A stretch of 30,981 nt of DNA, taken from NCBI GenBank assembly GCA_040389165.1, contig JAZKAK010000045.1, forward strand, positions 1-30,981. Reading direction: 5' to 3'. The position numbers were made by a program, and so were the translations under genes. Positions 7,065 through 15,342 of the stretch are shown here, piece after piece (position 1 is the first letter of the stretch; the number at the start of each line of letters is the position of its first letter). Under the pieces are notes generated by a model. It saw only the letters and a list, made by a program, of their open reading frames with translations. It made no database searches and was not told the origin of the DNA. This DNA comes from CAIOTO01 sp040389165. GTDB taxonomy: Bacteria; Pseudomonadota; Alphaproteobacteria; Paracaedibacterales; CAIOTO01.

Positions 7065-8933
7065 CTAAACACCAAACAGCCCACGATCGACCGCAAATCC
7101 CTTTAGACGGTGCCTCAGCGTTATGGATGCACGATCCACACACCCTTCTGGGCTCAGCAAATGCTGACACGCACTATCAATATACGTCTTTAAATTACCG
7201 TGATGCACACGTGTAATCATACGATAAATGCTGCCTATTTGCGCAGGTGACACAGATAAATGCGTCATACCAATGCCAAGTAACGCAAGCACATTCAAAG
7301 GCTGACTTGCCGATTCTCCACAAATAGACAATGGCACGCGCCCTCCTACACGTTCAATGATTTGCCGTAAGAACGCTAAAAAGCTAGGTGATAAAAAGTC
7401 ATACCGATTACTCATTTCCGGCTTATCTCGATCATACGCAAAAAAGAACTGCTGCAAATCATTCGACCCAACGGCCAAAAAATCAACAAACGGCAATAAT
7501 TGCTCAAGTTGATAGACAATTGATGGGATCTCGATCATCGCACCGATTTGAATAACAGCGGGCACAGCACGGCCAAGCGTCTGCTCTCGATTAATCTCCA
7601 TTTGAATAATCTTACGAATTGATAAAAATTCTGAAACTTCAGCCACCATCGGAATCATAATGGAAAGCGGTACATCAGGATAATTACACGCAACTTTTGC
7701 CCGCAGAAATGCACGTATCTGATGACGCAACAGCATTGGTCTATCCAAAGACAATCGAATGGCACGCCATCCACTCGCCGTTGCCTGCGTACTCGCCTTG
7801 CCCTGTTTTTGCAACAACAACATTTTATCGCCACCAATATCAAGCGTACGAAAACACAAAGGCTTAGTGCCCATCTGATTTAGAATATGACAATAGAACT
7901 CTGTTTGCCCCTGAACACTCGGTAATTCATTGGTAATCATAAAGGGTATTTCAGTACGAAACAGACCCACGCCATCAATGGACGGCTGATGCACGTGAAT
8001 AAGATCGTCTGCTAAATTTGCATTAATTGACAAACGAATCTGAACGCCATCCACGGTAACAGGCGGCGGCCCACCAAGCTCTTTTTCTTTTAACTGAATA
8101 CCCGAAGCATTCATTATAGCTGCAGCCCTAATACTTACTTCTTTAAGAGGACGTACATAAATCTGTCCCCTATCGCCGTCCACAATGACAGGATCCCCAG
8201 GTGTAATCATATAAAGCACGGATTGAGAACCTGCAACAACAGGCACCCGAAGCGATTTTGCAATAATTTCTACATGAGACGTGTAACTACTACCCGCCAG
8301 AATTAAGCCAACCAAATTATGACGATGATAATCGATAAGATCCGCCGGACTAAGTGATGTTGCAACGACAATAAGCGGACTATCTGATTTAACGTGCACA
8401 GGAACGGCGGGTGTCCATGCTAATGTCTGCAAACATGTTAGCAAGCGCTTGCTCAGATCTTCAAATTCACACAAACGGCTTTGCCAAAATTTTTCTTTTG
8501 AAAATTGCAGTCGCATTGCATTAAGCACGTTTAAAATTGCATCTTCACACCTATCTCCATTTTCAATACATTGTATAAGGCGACGCTCCCATCCACGATC
8601 ATGCACCAATAAACGCAGGCTATCAAAAATGTTCTTTTCATCTCCGGCCTTATTATTCGAGTCATAGATAGAAATATAGGCAGCAGAAATCAACTGTTCT
8701 ATTTCACTACGCAACCGCGTTAGCCCTAATTCCAATCGATTTGTTTCTGACAATGACACGTCAGAAGCTGTTTCGGAAAATATGTTTTTGACAGTCGTTT
8801 GCAGTGTCAAGGAAGTGGAATTGTGAAAATGTGCAAATCCTCTACCCATTCCACCATTGATGCAAATCCCATCAAGAACAAGAGGCTGCATTGATCGCCA
8901 TTGATTTAATTCCGAAGCTTCACGAGACATCAC
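7065..8933 (-). CDS. ptsP: Phosphoenolpyruvate-protein phosphotransferase PtsP (enzyme I of the nitrogen PTS), without GAF domain
   Basis: 622 residues. Enzyme I takes phosphate from PEP and passes it to the HPr-like protein NPr. The N-terminal helical/swivelling domain includes the phospho-accepting His in SSYTSHVEIIAKSLRVPVVAG. The PEP-binding barrel shows GLFRTEIPF, RTLDIGGDK, MIPMVAEV, GAMIEIPS, VGSNDLQQF and the CGESASQP cysteine loop, so all catalytic elements are present. Classical PtsP is about 750 residues with an N-terminal GAF domain; here the N terminus starts directly at the EI fold, so GAF control is missing. The first of two adjacent ATGs is chosen because AGGA lies 6-7 bases before it. 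No NPr or EIIA-Ntr gene is in the window. It is divergent from the pilus cluster, and a 43-base part of its 3' end is repeated at 3451-3493. Confidence 0.93.
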   Translation of the reverse strand: MMSREASELNQWRSMQPLVLDGICINGGMGRGFAHFHNSTSLTLQTTVKNIFSETASDVSLSETNRLELGLTRLRSEIEQLISAAYISIYDSNNKAGDEKNIFDSLRLLVHDRGWERRLIQCIENGDRCEDAILNVLNAMRLQFSKEKFWQSRLCEFEDLSKRLLTCLQTLAWTPAVPVHVKSDSPLIVVATSLSPADLIDYHRHNLVGLILAGSSYTSHVEIIAKSLRVPVVAGSQSVLYMITPGDPVIVDGDRGQIYVRPLKEVSIRAAAIMNASGIQLKEKELGGPPPVTVDGVQIRLSINANLADDLIHVHQPSIDGVGLFRTEIPFMITNELPSVQGQTEFYCHILNQMGTKPLCFRTLDIGGDKMLLLQKQGKASTQATASGWRAIRLSLDRPMLLRHQIRAFLRAKVACNYPDVPLSIMIPMVAEVSEFLSIRKIIQMEINREQTLGRAVPAVIQIGAMIEIPSIVYQLEQLLPFVDFLAVGSNDLQQFFFAYDRDKPEMSNRYDFLSPSFLAFLRQIIERVGGRVPLSICGESASQPLNVLALLGIGMTHLSVSPAQIGSIYRMITRVHHGNLKTYIDSACQHLLSPEGCVDRASITLRHRLKGFAVDRGLFGV

Positions 8934-9054
8934 ATTAATTTCCTGCAGAGAATAAAGGGCGTTCTAAGGATCAAGAAAAGCACCTCTTGCCGTTAAGAAT
9001 TTTTTATATTTTTTACGTTAACCTATTCTTACCTATCAAAACAAGGAATAGCCC

Positions 9055-10176
9055 ATGCCATTTTATCGTTTTTGGGCTCTAAATGAGCACAAACAGACCA
9101 TATCAGGAATGATGATAGGTAGCTCAGCAGATAATATCCATAAAACATTGCAGCAATTCAATCAACGTCCACTTAAAGTTCAGCGCTTACTTCATTTATC
9201 TTTCACACGTTTTACAGATATTGATCGGTTTGAAGTCTGTCATGCCCTTTCGGAGCTACTAAAAGCTGGTGTTACACTTGTTGAAGCCTTAACAGCACTT
9301 GCTCTGGATCAGCGAGATATAAAACGTCGTATTTTATATTCAACGTTTGCACAATCTATGCGCTTTGGTTGTGGCATGCGTTCCTTTAAACAAAATGATT
9401 TTTTCGATGAAACGGCATTTCAAACACTACTGCACGCAGAACAAACAGGAAATCTCGGCGTTATTTTCGCAACGCTTGCGGATTACTACAGAACACGACA
9501 TGACTATCGTTCGGAAATACATCGTATCATCAGATATCCTGTTTTTTTAGCGATCACATTGCTAATTCTAATCGTTATTCTTTCAACGCTTGTTCTACCC
9601 AATCTAGAAACACTCATGCCGACAACTGAACGCGGAATTGCCTATACAAGCTTTCGTTGGTTTTCAGGTAACCTAGATTTAATCGCGATCCTATTTATTG
9701 GATTCATCGTAGTGATGATTTTATGCAAACCACTAGTATACAGAGTTCCAATTGTAGGCCGCGCGCAAATGGGACAATTCTGGAATGGCCTCTCTTTTTG
9801 CCTACAACAGGGCATTCCTTTAATTGAATCGCTTGCGCTTGCTGAAAAGACAGTACCTCGTTTTTTTCAAAAGGATATCTCCTCTGCAAGAATGCTTCTT
9901 TTAAACGGGGCAAGTCTTAGCGAAGCTTTTCAAAAACTTCCAGCCCATACGCAAACACGTTCATCCTTGATCACACTTGCTCAGAAGACGGGCGACATAT
10001 CTGGCATGATTTATCATTTAGCAAAAATGGAGAGCAGATATATAAATAATTTAATTAAAAAACTATTATCCTGGACTCAGCCCTTGTTAGTACTTATCAT
10101 GGGTTTAGTAGTGTTATGGATACTTCAGGCAACGATTGTACCCCTTTATGATAGTTTGGCAGAATTTAAAGATTAA
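9055..10176 (+). CDS. Type IV pilus/type II secretion inner-membrane platform protein (PilC/GspF family)
   Basis: 373 residues with two T2SSF repeats. The first is cytoplasmic (about 60-165: FEVCHALSELLKAGVTLVEAL and LLHAEQTGNLGVIFATLADYY). Two membrane helices follow (about 165-190 and 215-235), then the second repeat (about 240-345: FWNGLSFCLQQGIPLIESL and LAQKTGDISGMIYHLAKM), and a last helix ending ATIVPLYDSL, typical of PilC/GspF. In this family the protein forms the rotor-like platform that the assembly ATPase drives to build pilus or pseudopilus fibres. AAGGA sits 7 bases before the ATG. It leads a four-gene cluster with overlapping ends. The first repeat is degenerate in places, but length and architecture are normal. 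Confidence 0.88.
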   Translation: MPFYRFWALNEHKQTISGMMIGSSADNIHKTLQQFNQRPLKVQRLLHLSFTRFTDIDRFEVCHALSELLKAGVTLVEALTALALDQRDIKRRILYSTFAQSMRFGCGMRSFKQNDFFDETAFQTLLHAEQTGNLGVIFATLADYYRTRHDYRSEIHRIIRYPVFLAITLLILIVILSTLVLPNLETLMPTTERGIAYTSFRWFSGNLDLIAILFIGFIVVMILCKPLVYRVPIVGRAQMGQFWNGLSFCLQQGIPLIESLALAEKTVPRFFQKDISSARMLLLNGASLSEAFQKLPAHTQTRSSLITLAQKTGDISGMIYHLAKMESRYINNLIKKLLSWTQPLLVLIMGLVVLWILQATIVPLYDSLAEFKD

Positions 10177-11710
10177 TTCGACTCCCAGCATTATTACGCT
10201 CCTGCAAGGACTGTGTAACAGACTAGCTACTTCAGTTAATCATGTTCAATTTATTGTACGAGAATTGTTAACAAACAAAACTCCCGAATTTGTAAAAGTA
10301 CATATTCAACCAACCAAAATTATGTTATTTCACATCAAAAATCGACACATTATTGATCGATCTGAAATATTAGTTCATGACCTAAATACAGCATTATTAA
10401 ACCCATTTTTAAGCTCACGATCAACTTTACCGTTGCAAATTTTAATTGATGATGAAAATGTGAGTTATCGATTGATTTCTTTACGTCAAATAAAATGGTG
10501 GAATCGCCATGGCCTTTTTAACCAAATTCGCGTTGCAGAATTTGACGCAACGGATTGGATCTATAATGAATCTGTGCCCAGTGCTGATGATGCACATAGA
10601 CATGTATTTATTGGATTCAAACCATCATTTATCGTATCAGAGGCGTTTATGTACCTTAATAAATTACAGAACCCCATTGCAAAAATACAATTATCCTCTG
10701 TTCAACAAACTGCTGCTGCTATGGATCGAATCAAAGAACACGAACCCACGCGAAGCTTTTGCCCATGGTCTCTATTTATTCGAAAACTATCCGAGACTGA
10801 ATGGCTTTTATCTGCTCAGCAATATGGCGCCATTGTTCTTAGTAGGCGCGGCACATTCGCAGCAAACAGCACGGAAGAAACAACAATTGAAAACGAAATT
10901 GCCACGACATTACGTTACTTACAACGAAATGGATATGAAGAAGGAGAGAAACTAACTCTTATTACAGCGGGCTTCTCGGATAAATTTAATGCGAATACAT
11001 TTGAAGAGGTTAATATAACCGATGTCATCTCCGTCCCGGTACGCGATATTGACACACGCATTCAACTGGGATCTCATTTTAACGAACTCTCATCGCACGG
11101 TTTTTGGATTTTAAATCAACTTCGTTCTGTTTTCAATAAGCCGCAACCTTTCTATAGTAAAGGGTTTAATCCACGTGCAATGCTAAGCCAACGTTTGGCC
11201 TATTGGGCACCTTTTATTTGTTATCGTTTTATTATTCCACTCATTATTTGCTGCATGGCGACCTTCATTACATACGCATCAAAAAATCAAACATTGAAAA
11301 ATGACATCAAATTAACACTTTTCAAGAAAAATGCAATGTTTGCCACAACGGGTGATGAGAAACGACGCGAGGCTGCTTCTAATTTCGATGTATTCAAAGA
11401 TTTAGTGTGTGAAGATCCTCTGCCTTTTTTAAAAACATTATCTGTAGCTCTTGCAAAAGAAGCACAAATAACACAATTCTCTTGGCATACGTCAAAAAAG
11501 GGAAATCACTGGCATCCAGCTTTTGAGGCAACTGTAAGCATGACTGATTCTTCTTTTTCAGCAAAACGAAAAAATAGAAATAATAAAACAATAAATACAT
11601 TTCATCACAGAATTCAGAAGAAATTACAACATAATCATCCAAACATTACGGTTGTTTGGCTGCCAATTCCTGGAAAAAAAGCATATACATTGGGGGTTTC
11701 ATGGGATTAA
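10148..11710 (+). CDS. Pilus/secretion platform protein, PilM-PilN or GspL-like
   Basis: About 520 residues from the ATG at 10148, which overlaps the PilC/GspF gene by 29 bases (a TTG at 10136 is also in frame). A cytoplasmic part of about 350 residues resembles the actin-like PilM/GspL fold in pattern (WLLSAQQYGAIVLSRRGTFA, then EIATTLRYLQRNGYEEGEKLTLITAGFSD). A single membrane helix follows (about 355-378, FIIPLIICCMATFITYASK), then a coiled-coil-prone and periplasmic segment of about 140 residues. This order equals GspL, or a PilM fused to PilN. No motif is diagnostic by itself; the call rests on topology, size and position between PilC/GspF and a PilO-like gene. It would couple the cytoplasmic ATPase to the periplasmic platform. 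Confidence 0.6.
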   Translation: MIVWQNLKINSTPSIITLLQGLCNRLATSVNHVQFIVRELLTNKTPEFVKVHIQPTKIMLFHIKNRHIIDRSEILVHDLNTALLNPFLSSRSTLPLQILIDDENVSYRLISLRQIKWWNRHGLFNQIRVAEFDATDWIYNESVPSADDAHRHVFIGFKPSFIVSEAFMYLNKLQNPIAKIQLSSVQQTAAAMDRIKEHEPTRSFCPWSLFIRKLSETEWLLSAQQYGAIVLSRRGTFAANSTEETTIENEIATTLRYLQRNGYEEGEKLTLITAGFSDKFNANTFEEVNITDVISVPVRDIDTRIQLGSHFNELSSHGFWILNQLRSVFNKPQPFYSKGFNPRAMLSQRLAYWAPFICYRFIIPLIICCMATFITYASKNQTLKNDIKLTLFKKNAMFATTGDEKRREAASNFDVFKDLVCEDPLPFLKTLSVALAKEAQITQFSWHTSKKGNHWHPAFEATVSMTDSSFSAKRKNRNNKTINTFHHRIQKKLQHNHPNITVVWLPIPGKKAYTLGVSWD

Positions 11711-12357
11711 TAGCTCAGTTCGATCGCTTTCGTCAGAATATATCGCACGCAAAAATATGGTATACACCTTGGCTAAGCTCTCAAACAGGCGGTGCTCTTC
11801 TTATAACAAGCACCCTCTTTCTAATGAGTGCAATTGGCACTATAGCTATATATACAACTTATACGGAAAACGGATCAAAACTTCAGCAAGCTAAAAAAGA
11901 GCTTGAATATGTAAAGGGGTTATTTTTCTTAGATGAGCAATACCAAGCATCCGTTGAGAACAAATCACATTCACAGCTCAGCTCTCAACATGCTAAATTC
12001 ATACAACCCACAACATTTGCGGCAATGAAGGCTCAGCTTAAAAAATGGCAAATGAACCTTCGTATTAAGACACTCAACGTAACAATAGGTGCTGCAACTC
12101 CATATAATCGCGGCAATGGCATTTTGAGCACATCAATACATCTTACAGCGCACGTTCTAAATGACAAAACGCTCTATCAATTACTGGATAAATTAAAGAA
12201 TGAAGCGCCAGGTCACATCGTAATTCGGCATATTGATTTGAAACGCGTAGCAAGTCCATCGTCTGAAATAATTGATCAATTAATATCTGGCAAAACAACA
12301 TCCTTGATAGAAGGAGTAATCACCTGTGATTGGTTTTTCATAGGCGCGCATGACTAA
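11701..12357 (+). CDS. Pilus/secretion platform protein, PilO or GspM-like
   Basis: 218 residues from the ATG at 11701, which overlaps the previous stop codon region by 10 bases and has a G-run (GGGGG) just upstream. An earlier in-frame ATG at 11656 lies inside the previous gene and has no such site. Topology: short cytoplasmic N terminus, one membrane helix (about 30-50), a coiled-coil-like stretch (QQAKKELEYVKGLFFLDEQY), then a periplasmic domain with alternating strands (NLRIKTLNVTIG, STSIHLTAHVLND, HIVIRHIDLKRV), as in the ferredoxin-like domains of PilN/PilO/GspM. It probably pairs with the preceding gene product. The family cannot be fixed by eye. Confidence 0.55.
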   Translation: MGLIAQFDRFRQNISHAKIWYTPWLSSQTGGALLITSTLFLMSAIGTIAIYTTYTENGSKLQQAKKELEYVKGLFFLDEQYQASVENKSHSQLSSQHAKFIQPTTFAAMKAQLKKWQMNLRIKTLNVTIGAATPYNRGNGILSTSIHLTAHVLNDKTLYQLLDKLKNEAPGHIVIRHIDLKRVASPSSEIIDQLISGKTTSLIEGVITCDWFFIGAHD

Positions 12358-12845
12358 TGCACACATTCATAAACAGCAGCTTAATATTCTTTCTGGCTTT
12401 TTCTGACGCATCACCGCTAGCCGCAGAATCAGTTACAAATTCACCATCTGCACCTTCAGCTCATCCCACACAAAATTCTTCATCCAGCATGCCAGATAAA
12501 TCACCACCCATCGGTGAATCTTTTTCTTTAATGCTAACTGAGAAAGAACAGCAGCTGATGTCGAATACTACGCATAATGATAAACATGTCCCTGACGAAA
12601 CAACCACGTGCTATTACCTAGGGGGCTTTGCGTATTCAACTGCTCACACCTGGACATTATGGCTTAACGAGAAAACGTATTCGAATGAATCTGTAATTTC
12701 AGGAGTTACAATTTTAAACGTCTCACGTGAAGGCATCAATTTAAAAGCAAATAACTCAAAAGCAAAAAATGGGGTATGGCTCAAAATGGATCAAACTTTT
12801 TGCTGTGATACAGGACAAATACTGACTGGCGATCAAAGAAGATAG
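12357..12845 (+). CDS. Periplasmic PilP/GspB/MshK-like platform protein
   Basis: 162 residues. The ATG shares one base with the previous stop (TAATG), so translation is coupled. A hydrophobic N terminus (FINSSLIFFLAFSDASPLAA) is a signal or anchor, followed by a Ser/Pro/Thr-rich linker (about 25-60). The C-terminal half has WTLWLNEKTY, VISGVTILNVSREGINLK and LKMDQTFCCDTGQIL. The pattern of a preferred value, a V-x-x-I strand, a V/I-x-L strand and a final DTG-type turn resembles the small beta domain of PilP/GspC/MshK proteins, which contact the secretin. The cluster ends here: no secretin, ATPase or prepilin gene follows. Confidence 0.5.
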   Translation: MHTFINSSLIFFLAFSDASPLAAESVTNSPSAPSAHPTQNSSSSMPDKSPPIGESFSLMLTEKEQQLMSNTTHNDKHVPDETTTCYYLGGFAYSTAHTWTLWLNEKTYSNESVISGVTILNVSREGINLKANNSKAKNGVWLKMDQTFCCDTGQILTGDQRR

Positions 12846-13249
12846 TCTGCATAAGCCCACAGCCTGATTTTCATCAAACAATCCAATTTTGCACAACAGC
12901 CAGGTCTCTGGAACTCATTACAGATCATCTTGCGAACGCTACCGTCATTTTGATCCTGAAGGACGCATAGCCATCCAGTGCTGTTGAGAATACATGGATT
13001 GCTTTAAGCGCTAAGCTTTCTCGCAATGATGGCAGACGGGAATAACAGAAAATACCAACACCTATTTTCCGTGAAATGAAAAGAATACGCAGTGTGCACG
13101 TTTTCCTTCTCTGTGCATTGCCCGTGATCCGGGGATCAACCCGGTCATCGAGATCACCATGTCAAGCCCTTGTGAATACACGAGGATAAATCTGGGTTAA
13201 AAAAACATGCACACTAAGTGAATCTGAAATGGGCATACCTTAACTACAT
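12846..13249. other. Gene-free stretch with degenerate intergenic repeats
   Basis: No plausible reading frame. About 12925-13035 looks like a decayed palindromic repeat: CCGTCATTTTGATCCTGAAGG at one side and TCGCAATGATGGCAGACGGG at the other, with ATCCAGTGCTGTTGAGAATA and ACATGGATTGC between. Such elements are common between genes in proteobacteria. A second patch (about 13125-13165) has GATCCGGGGATCAACCCGG. Nothing else recognisable. Confidence 0.5.
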
Positions 13250-13273
13250 AAAAAAAGGCCCCAAAAGGAGCCT
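13250..13273 (-). terminator. Rho-independent terminator of the His/Ala/Lys-rich protein gene
   Basis: AGGCCCC and GGAGCCT form a 7-bp stem (one mismatch) around an AAAA loop. Read on the minus strand it is followed by a run of T's. It lies 25 bases after the stop codon of the gene at 13298-13804. Confidence 0.75.
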
Positions 13274-13297
13274 CGTTTTAAAAGAATAAGAAAAGAT

Positions 13298-13804
13298 TTA
13301 TTTTTGTGCTGGAGCCACTGGAGCTGCAACAACTGGAGCTGCAACAACTGGAGCTGCAACAACTGGAGCTGCTGCGTGTGCATCAACTGGAGCTACAACA
13401 ACTGGAGCTGCTGCGTGTGCATCAGTTTTGTGTGCATCAGTTTTGTGTGCATGCTTTGCGTGCTTGTGTTCTTCACACTTTGGCTCTGCAGTCATTGGCG
13501 TCCATACATGAGCATCTGCATTTAACAAAGCTGTCAGTTTGTTGTCATGTTGATGTTTTCCATGACCTTTGTGTGCTTTATGTGCTTTATGTGCTTTGTG
13601 TGCTTTTTTCTCAACTTTGTGAGCATCAGCAACGTGCGCTACTGAGGCATCAGCAGCTGGAGCAACTACGGCTGGCATTACTGGTGCCGCTGAAGTAACT
13701 GCTGCTGGTGCTGCTACTGGTGCTGCTGCTGGTGCAGGTGCTGCTGCATAAACAGCTGCGGTTGTTCCAGCTAAAACTAAAACAAGATTTAATATTTTTT
13801 TCAT
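13298..13804 (-). CDS. Secreted Ala/Pro/His/Lys-rich low-complexity protein
   Basis: 168 residues. Signal peptide MKKILNLVLVLAGTTAAVYA, then an Ala/Pro/Val-rich stretch, a strongly basic His-rich block (KKAHKAHKAHKAHKGHGKHQ, about 67-86), a short non-repetitive middle (LTALLNADAHVWTPMTAEPK), another His block (EEHKHAKHAHKTDAHKTDAH) and C-terminal repeats of VVAAP. AAGGAG precedes the ATG and a good terminator follows, so it is expressed as its own unit. The many His residues suggest binding of transition metals, or of polyanions when protonated; that is inference. The coding repeats (GTGTGCTTTATGTGCTTT on the plus strand) point to slippage-driven length change. No known family recognised. Confidence 0.8.
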   Translation of the reverse strand: MKKILNLVLVLAGTTAAVYAAAPAPAAAPVAAPAAVTSAAPVMPAVVAPAADASVAHVADAHKVEKKAHKAHKAHKAHKGHGKHQHDNKLTALLNADAHVWTPMTAEPKCEEHKHAKHAHKTDAHKTDAHAAAPVVVAPVDAHAAAPVVAAPVVAAPVVAAPVAPAQK

Positions 13805-14153
13805 AACAGAATTAACTCCTTAAACAATTTAACATGGAACCAAGAGCTGGATCATTCCCAACCGGATCTTTCTTAAGTTTATACCGGATATTATTAATAA
13901 AACCTTAAAATTTTAAACGTAAGTAGTATGTATTTATGTGACCCTGTGGCTTTTCCGACACCAAATGCACACAATTTCGCCATAATGCAAAAAAAATGTC
14001 TTTTATTAGAAAACAAGAGAATAAATACAGACAACGCTCAACAGCGTCTTGAAGAGATTAAATCGTATGATGGTCTCGTTGGATTTAACCCACGAGACTA
14101 TGCGCTGATTAATTTTACATTTTTTGTTTCGTATCTTAAAAATTAAACCATAC
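13805..14153. other. Intergenic region, with one doubtful small reading frame
   Basis: Holds the upstream region of the His-rich protein gene. A reading frame of 54 codons from an ATG at 13985 to 14146 (plus) encodes a plausible peptide (INTDNAQQRLEEIKSYDGLV, then FNPRDYALINFTFF) but has no ribosome site or known relatives that I recognise. It could be a gene relic. Nothing else seen. Confidence 0.25.
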
Positions 14154-14164
14154 CTAATTTTTAA
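14136..14164. terminator. AT-rich inverted repeat at the 3' end of xth
   Basis: TTAAAAATTA and TAATTTTTAA form a perfect 10-bp inverted repeat around a 9-base loop, overlapping the xth stop codon. The stem is all A/T, so it is a weak terminator at best. Confidence 0.35.
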
Positions 14165-14927
14165 ACGCTACCCACACTGGTGCATGATCGGATGGTCGCT
14201 CGAGCGCACGCGTTTCTCGGTCAACACCCGCATCTAATACAACGTCCATTGCCTTTGCAGATAACAACAAATGATCAATACGCAGCCCGTGATTTTGCTG
14301 AAATCCACCACTGCGGTAATCCCACCACGTGTATATGCCCTCTGCCTGGGGATTCTGCGCACGCAGCACATCCGTCAGCCCCAAATTAACCAAGGACCGA
14401 AGTGCCAATCGTTCTGGTATTGAACACAGCACCCTGCCCTTCCAGGTTTCTGGGTTATACACATCTAAATCCGCTGGTGCGACATTAAAATCACCGCCCA
14501 CAATCAATTTTTCACCAAAACGTAAACGATCCTCGAGCAATTTTGCAAAACCTTCAAAGAACGCCAACTTATACGCATATTTTTCCGTACCAACGGCCTC
14601 TCCATTAGGAACATAAACGCTAATTACGCGATATTGTCCACCGACTACGGCTTCAATCACACGTGCTTGAGGATCTTCGAAATAAGGATTACCGCACGTG
14701 ATATCCTCGATGCCGCTCTTGGCAAGAATCGCAACACCATTATACGTTTTTTGTCCAAATACAGCCGCTTGGTAGCCGGCATCTTCGAGTGCCTCGTATG
14801 GAAAGGCCTCAGTCTGGCATTTCAGTTCCTGCAGCAACACAACATCCGGCTGTGCGGATTGCAACCACTCGCATACACGCGGCAGGCGAGCTTTGATTGA
14901 GTTAACGTTCCAGGTGGCTATTTTCAT
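14154..14927 (-). CDS. xth: Exodeoxyribonuclease III (AP endonuclease, ExoA/Xth family)
   Basis: 257 residues, full length for the family. It cleaves DNA at abasic sites and removes 3' blocks in base excision repair. Catalytic motifs are all present: NVNSIKARL (Asn near residue 8), LLQELKCQ (metal-binding Glu), SVYVPNG (Tyr), GGDFNVAP (Asp and Asn), GIYTWWDYR, GLRIDHLL (Asp) and the terminal PSDHAPVWV (Asp-His pair). The ATG start is followed directly by KIATWNVNS as in relatives. It is a single-gene unit; its upstream side borders the second MITE insertion. Confidence 0.97.
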   Translation of the reverse strand: MKIATWNVNSIKARLPRVCEWLQSAQPDVVLLQELKCQTEAFPYEALEDAGYQAAVFGQKTYNGVAILAKSGIEDITCGNPYFEDPQARVIEAVVGGQYRVISVYVPNGEAVGTEKYAYKLAFFEGFAKLLEDRLRFGEKLIVGGDFNVAPADLDVYNPETWKGRVLCSIPERLALRSLVNLGLTDVLRAQNPQAEGIYTWWDYRSGGFQQNHGLRIDHLLLSAKAMDVVLDAGVDRETRALERPSDHAPVWVAFKN

Positions 14928-15012
14928 CGGTTGCGCTTGACTTAGGATCAGATATAGCTGAATTTATAGCATCAATTGAACTTTCATACATTAATAAACA
15001 CCTAATTCAGTG

Positions 15013-15175
15013 CATGCTACCCGTCACTTTTATTTTTCTTACTGTCATTCCCGCGGAGGCGGGGATCCAGGCTGTTTAGCTCTCCCCAAACTCACGGTTT
15101 TTAAAGGGGCTTTTCTGGATTCCCGCCTCCGCGGGAATGACAAGGGTGGAGTGACAAAAAGTGACGGGTAGCATG
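15013..15175. mobile_element. MITE copy 2, 163 bp, inverted relative to copy 1, with its own 9-bp target duplication
   Basis: Reverse complement of 3625-3787 with one base difference in 163. Same 19-base terminal inverted repeats and internal GC-rich arms. Flanked by AATTCAGTG at 15004-15012 and 15176-15184, a different 9-base duplication from copy 1, so the two insertions are independent. It sits between xth and speD, about 170 bases upstream of speD. Confidence 0.93.
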
Positions 15176-15342
15176 AATTCAGTGTTACGCTCAAATTGAG
15201 TTGAGCACAATCACCCACGAATAAATACGATTCAACGCAACATATTATCCTTGCGTAAAATTACATTCCTATATATTTTTTATAAAATAACATTGCACTT
15301 TCTTCGTGTCCTTTAATTATCAACACTCTATGAGTAACAAAA

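Noticed and set aside
13306..13698. Plus-strand frame of 130 codons over the His-rich gene
   Set aside because: Composition (LELQQLELQQ) is the antisense of Ala/Pro repeats; the minus frame has signal peptide, AAGGAG and terminator.
3625..15175. The two MITEs as ends of one composite transposon
   Set aside because: Each copy has its own, different 9-bp duplication, so they inserted separately; the DNA between them is ordinary chromosomal content.
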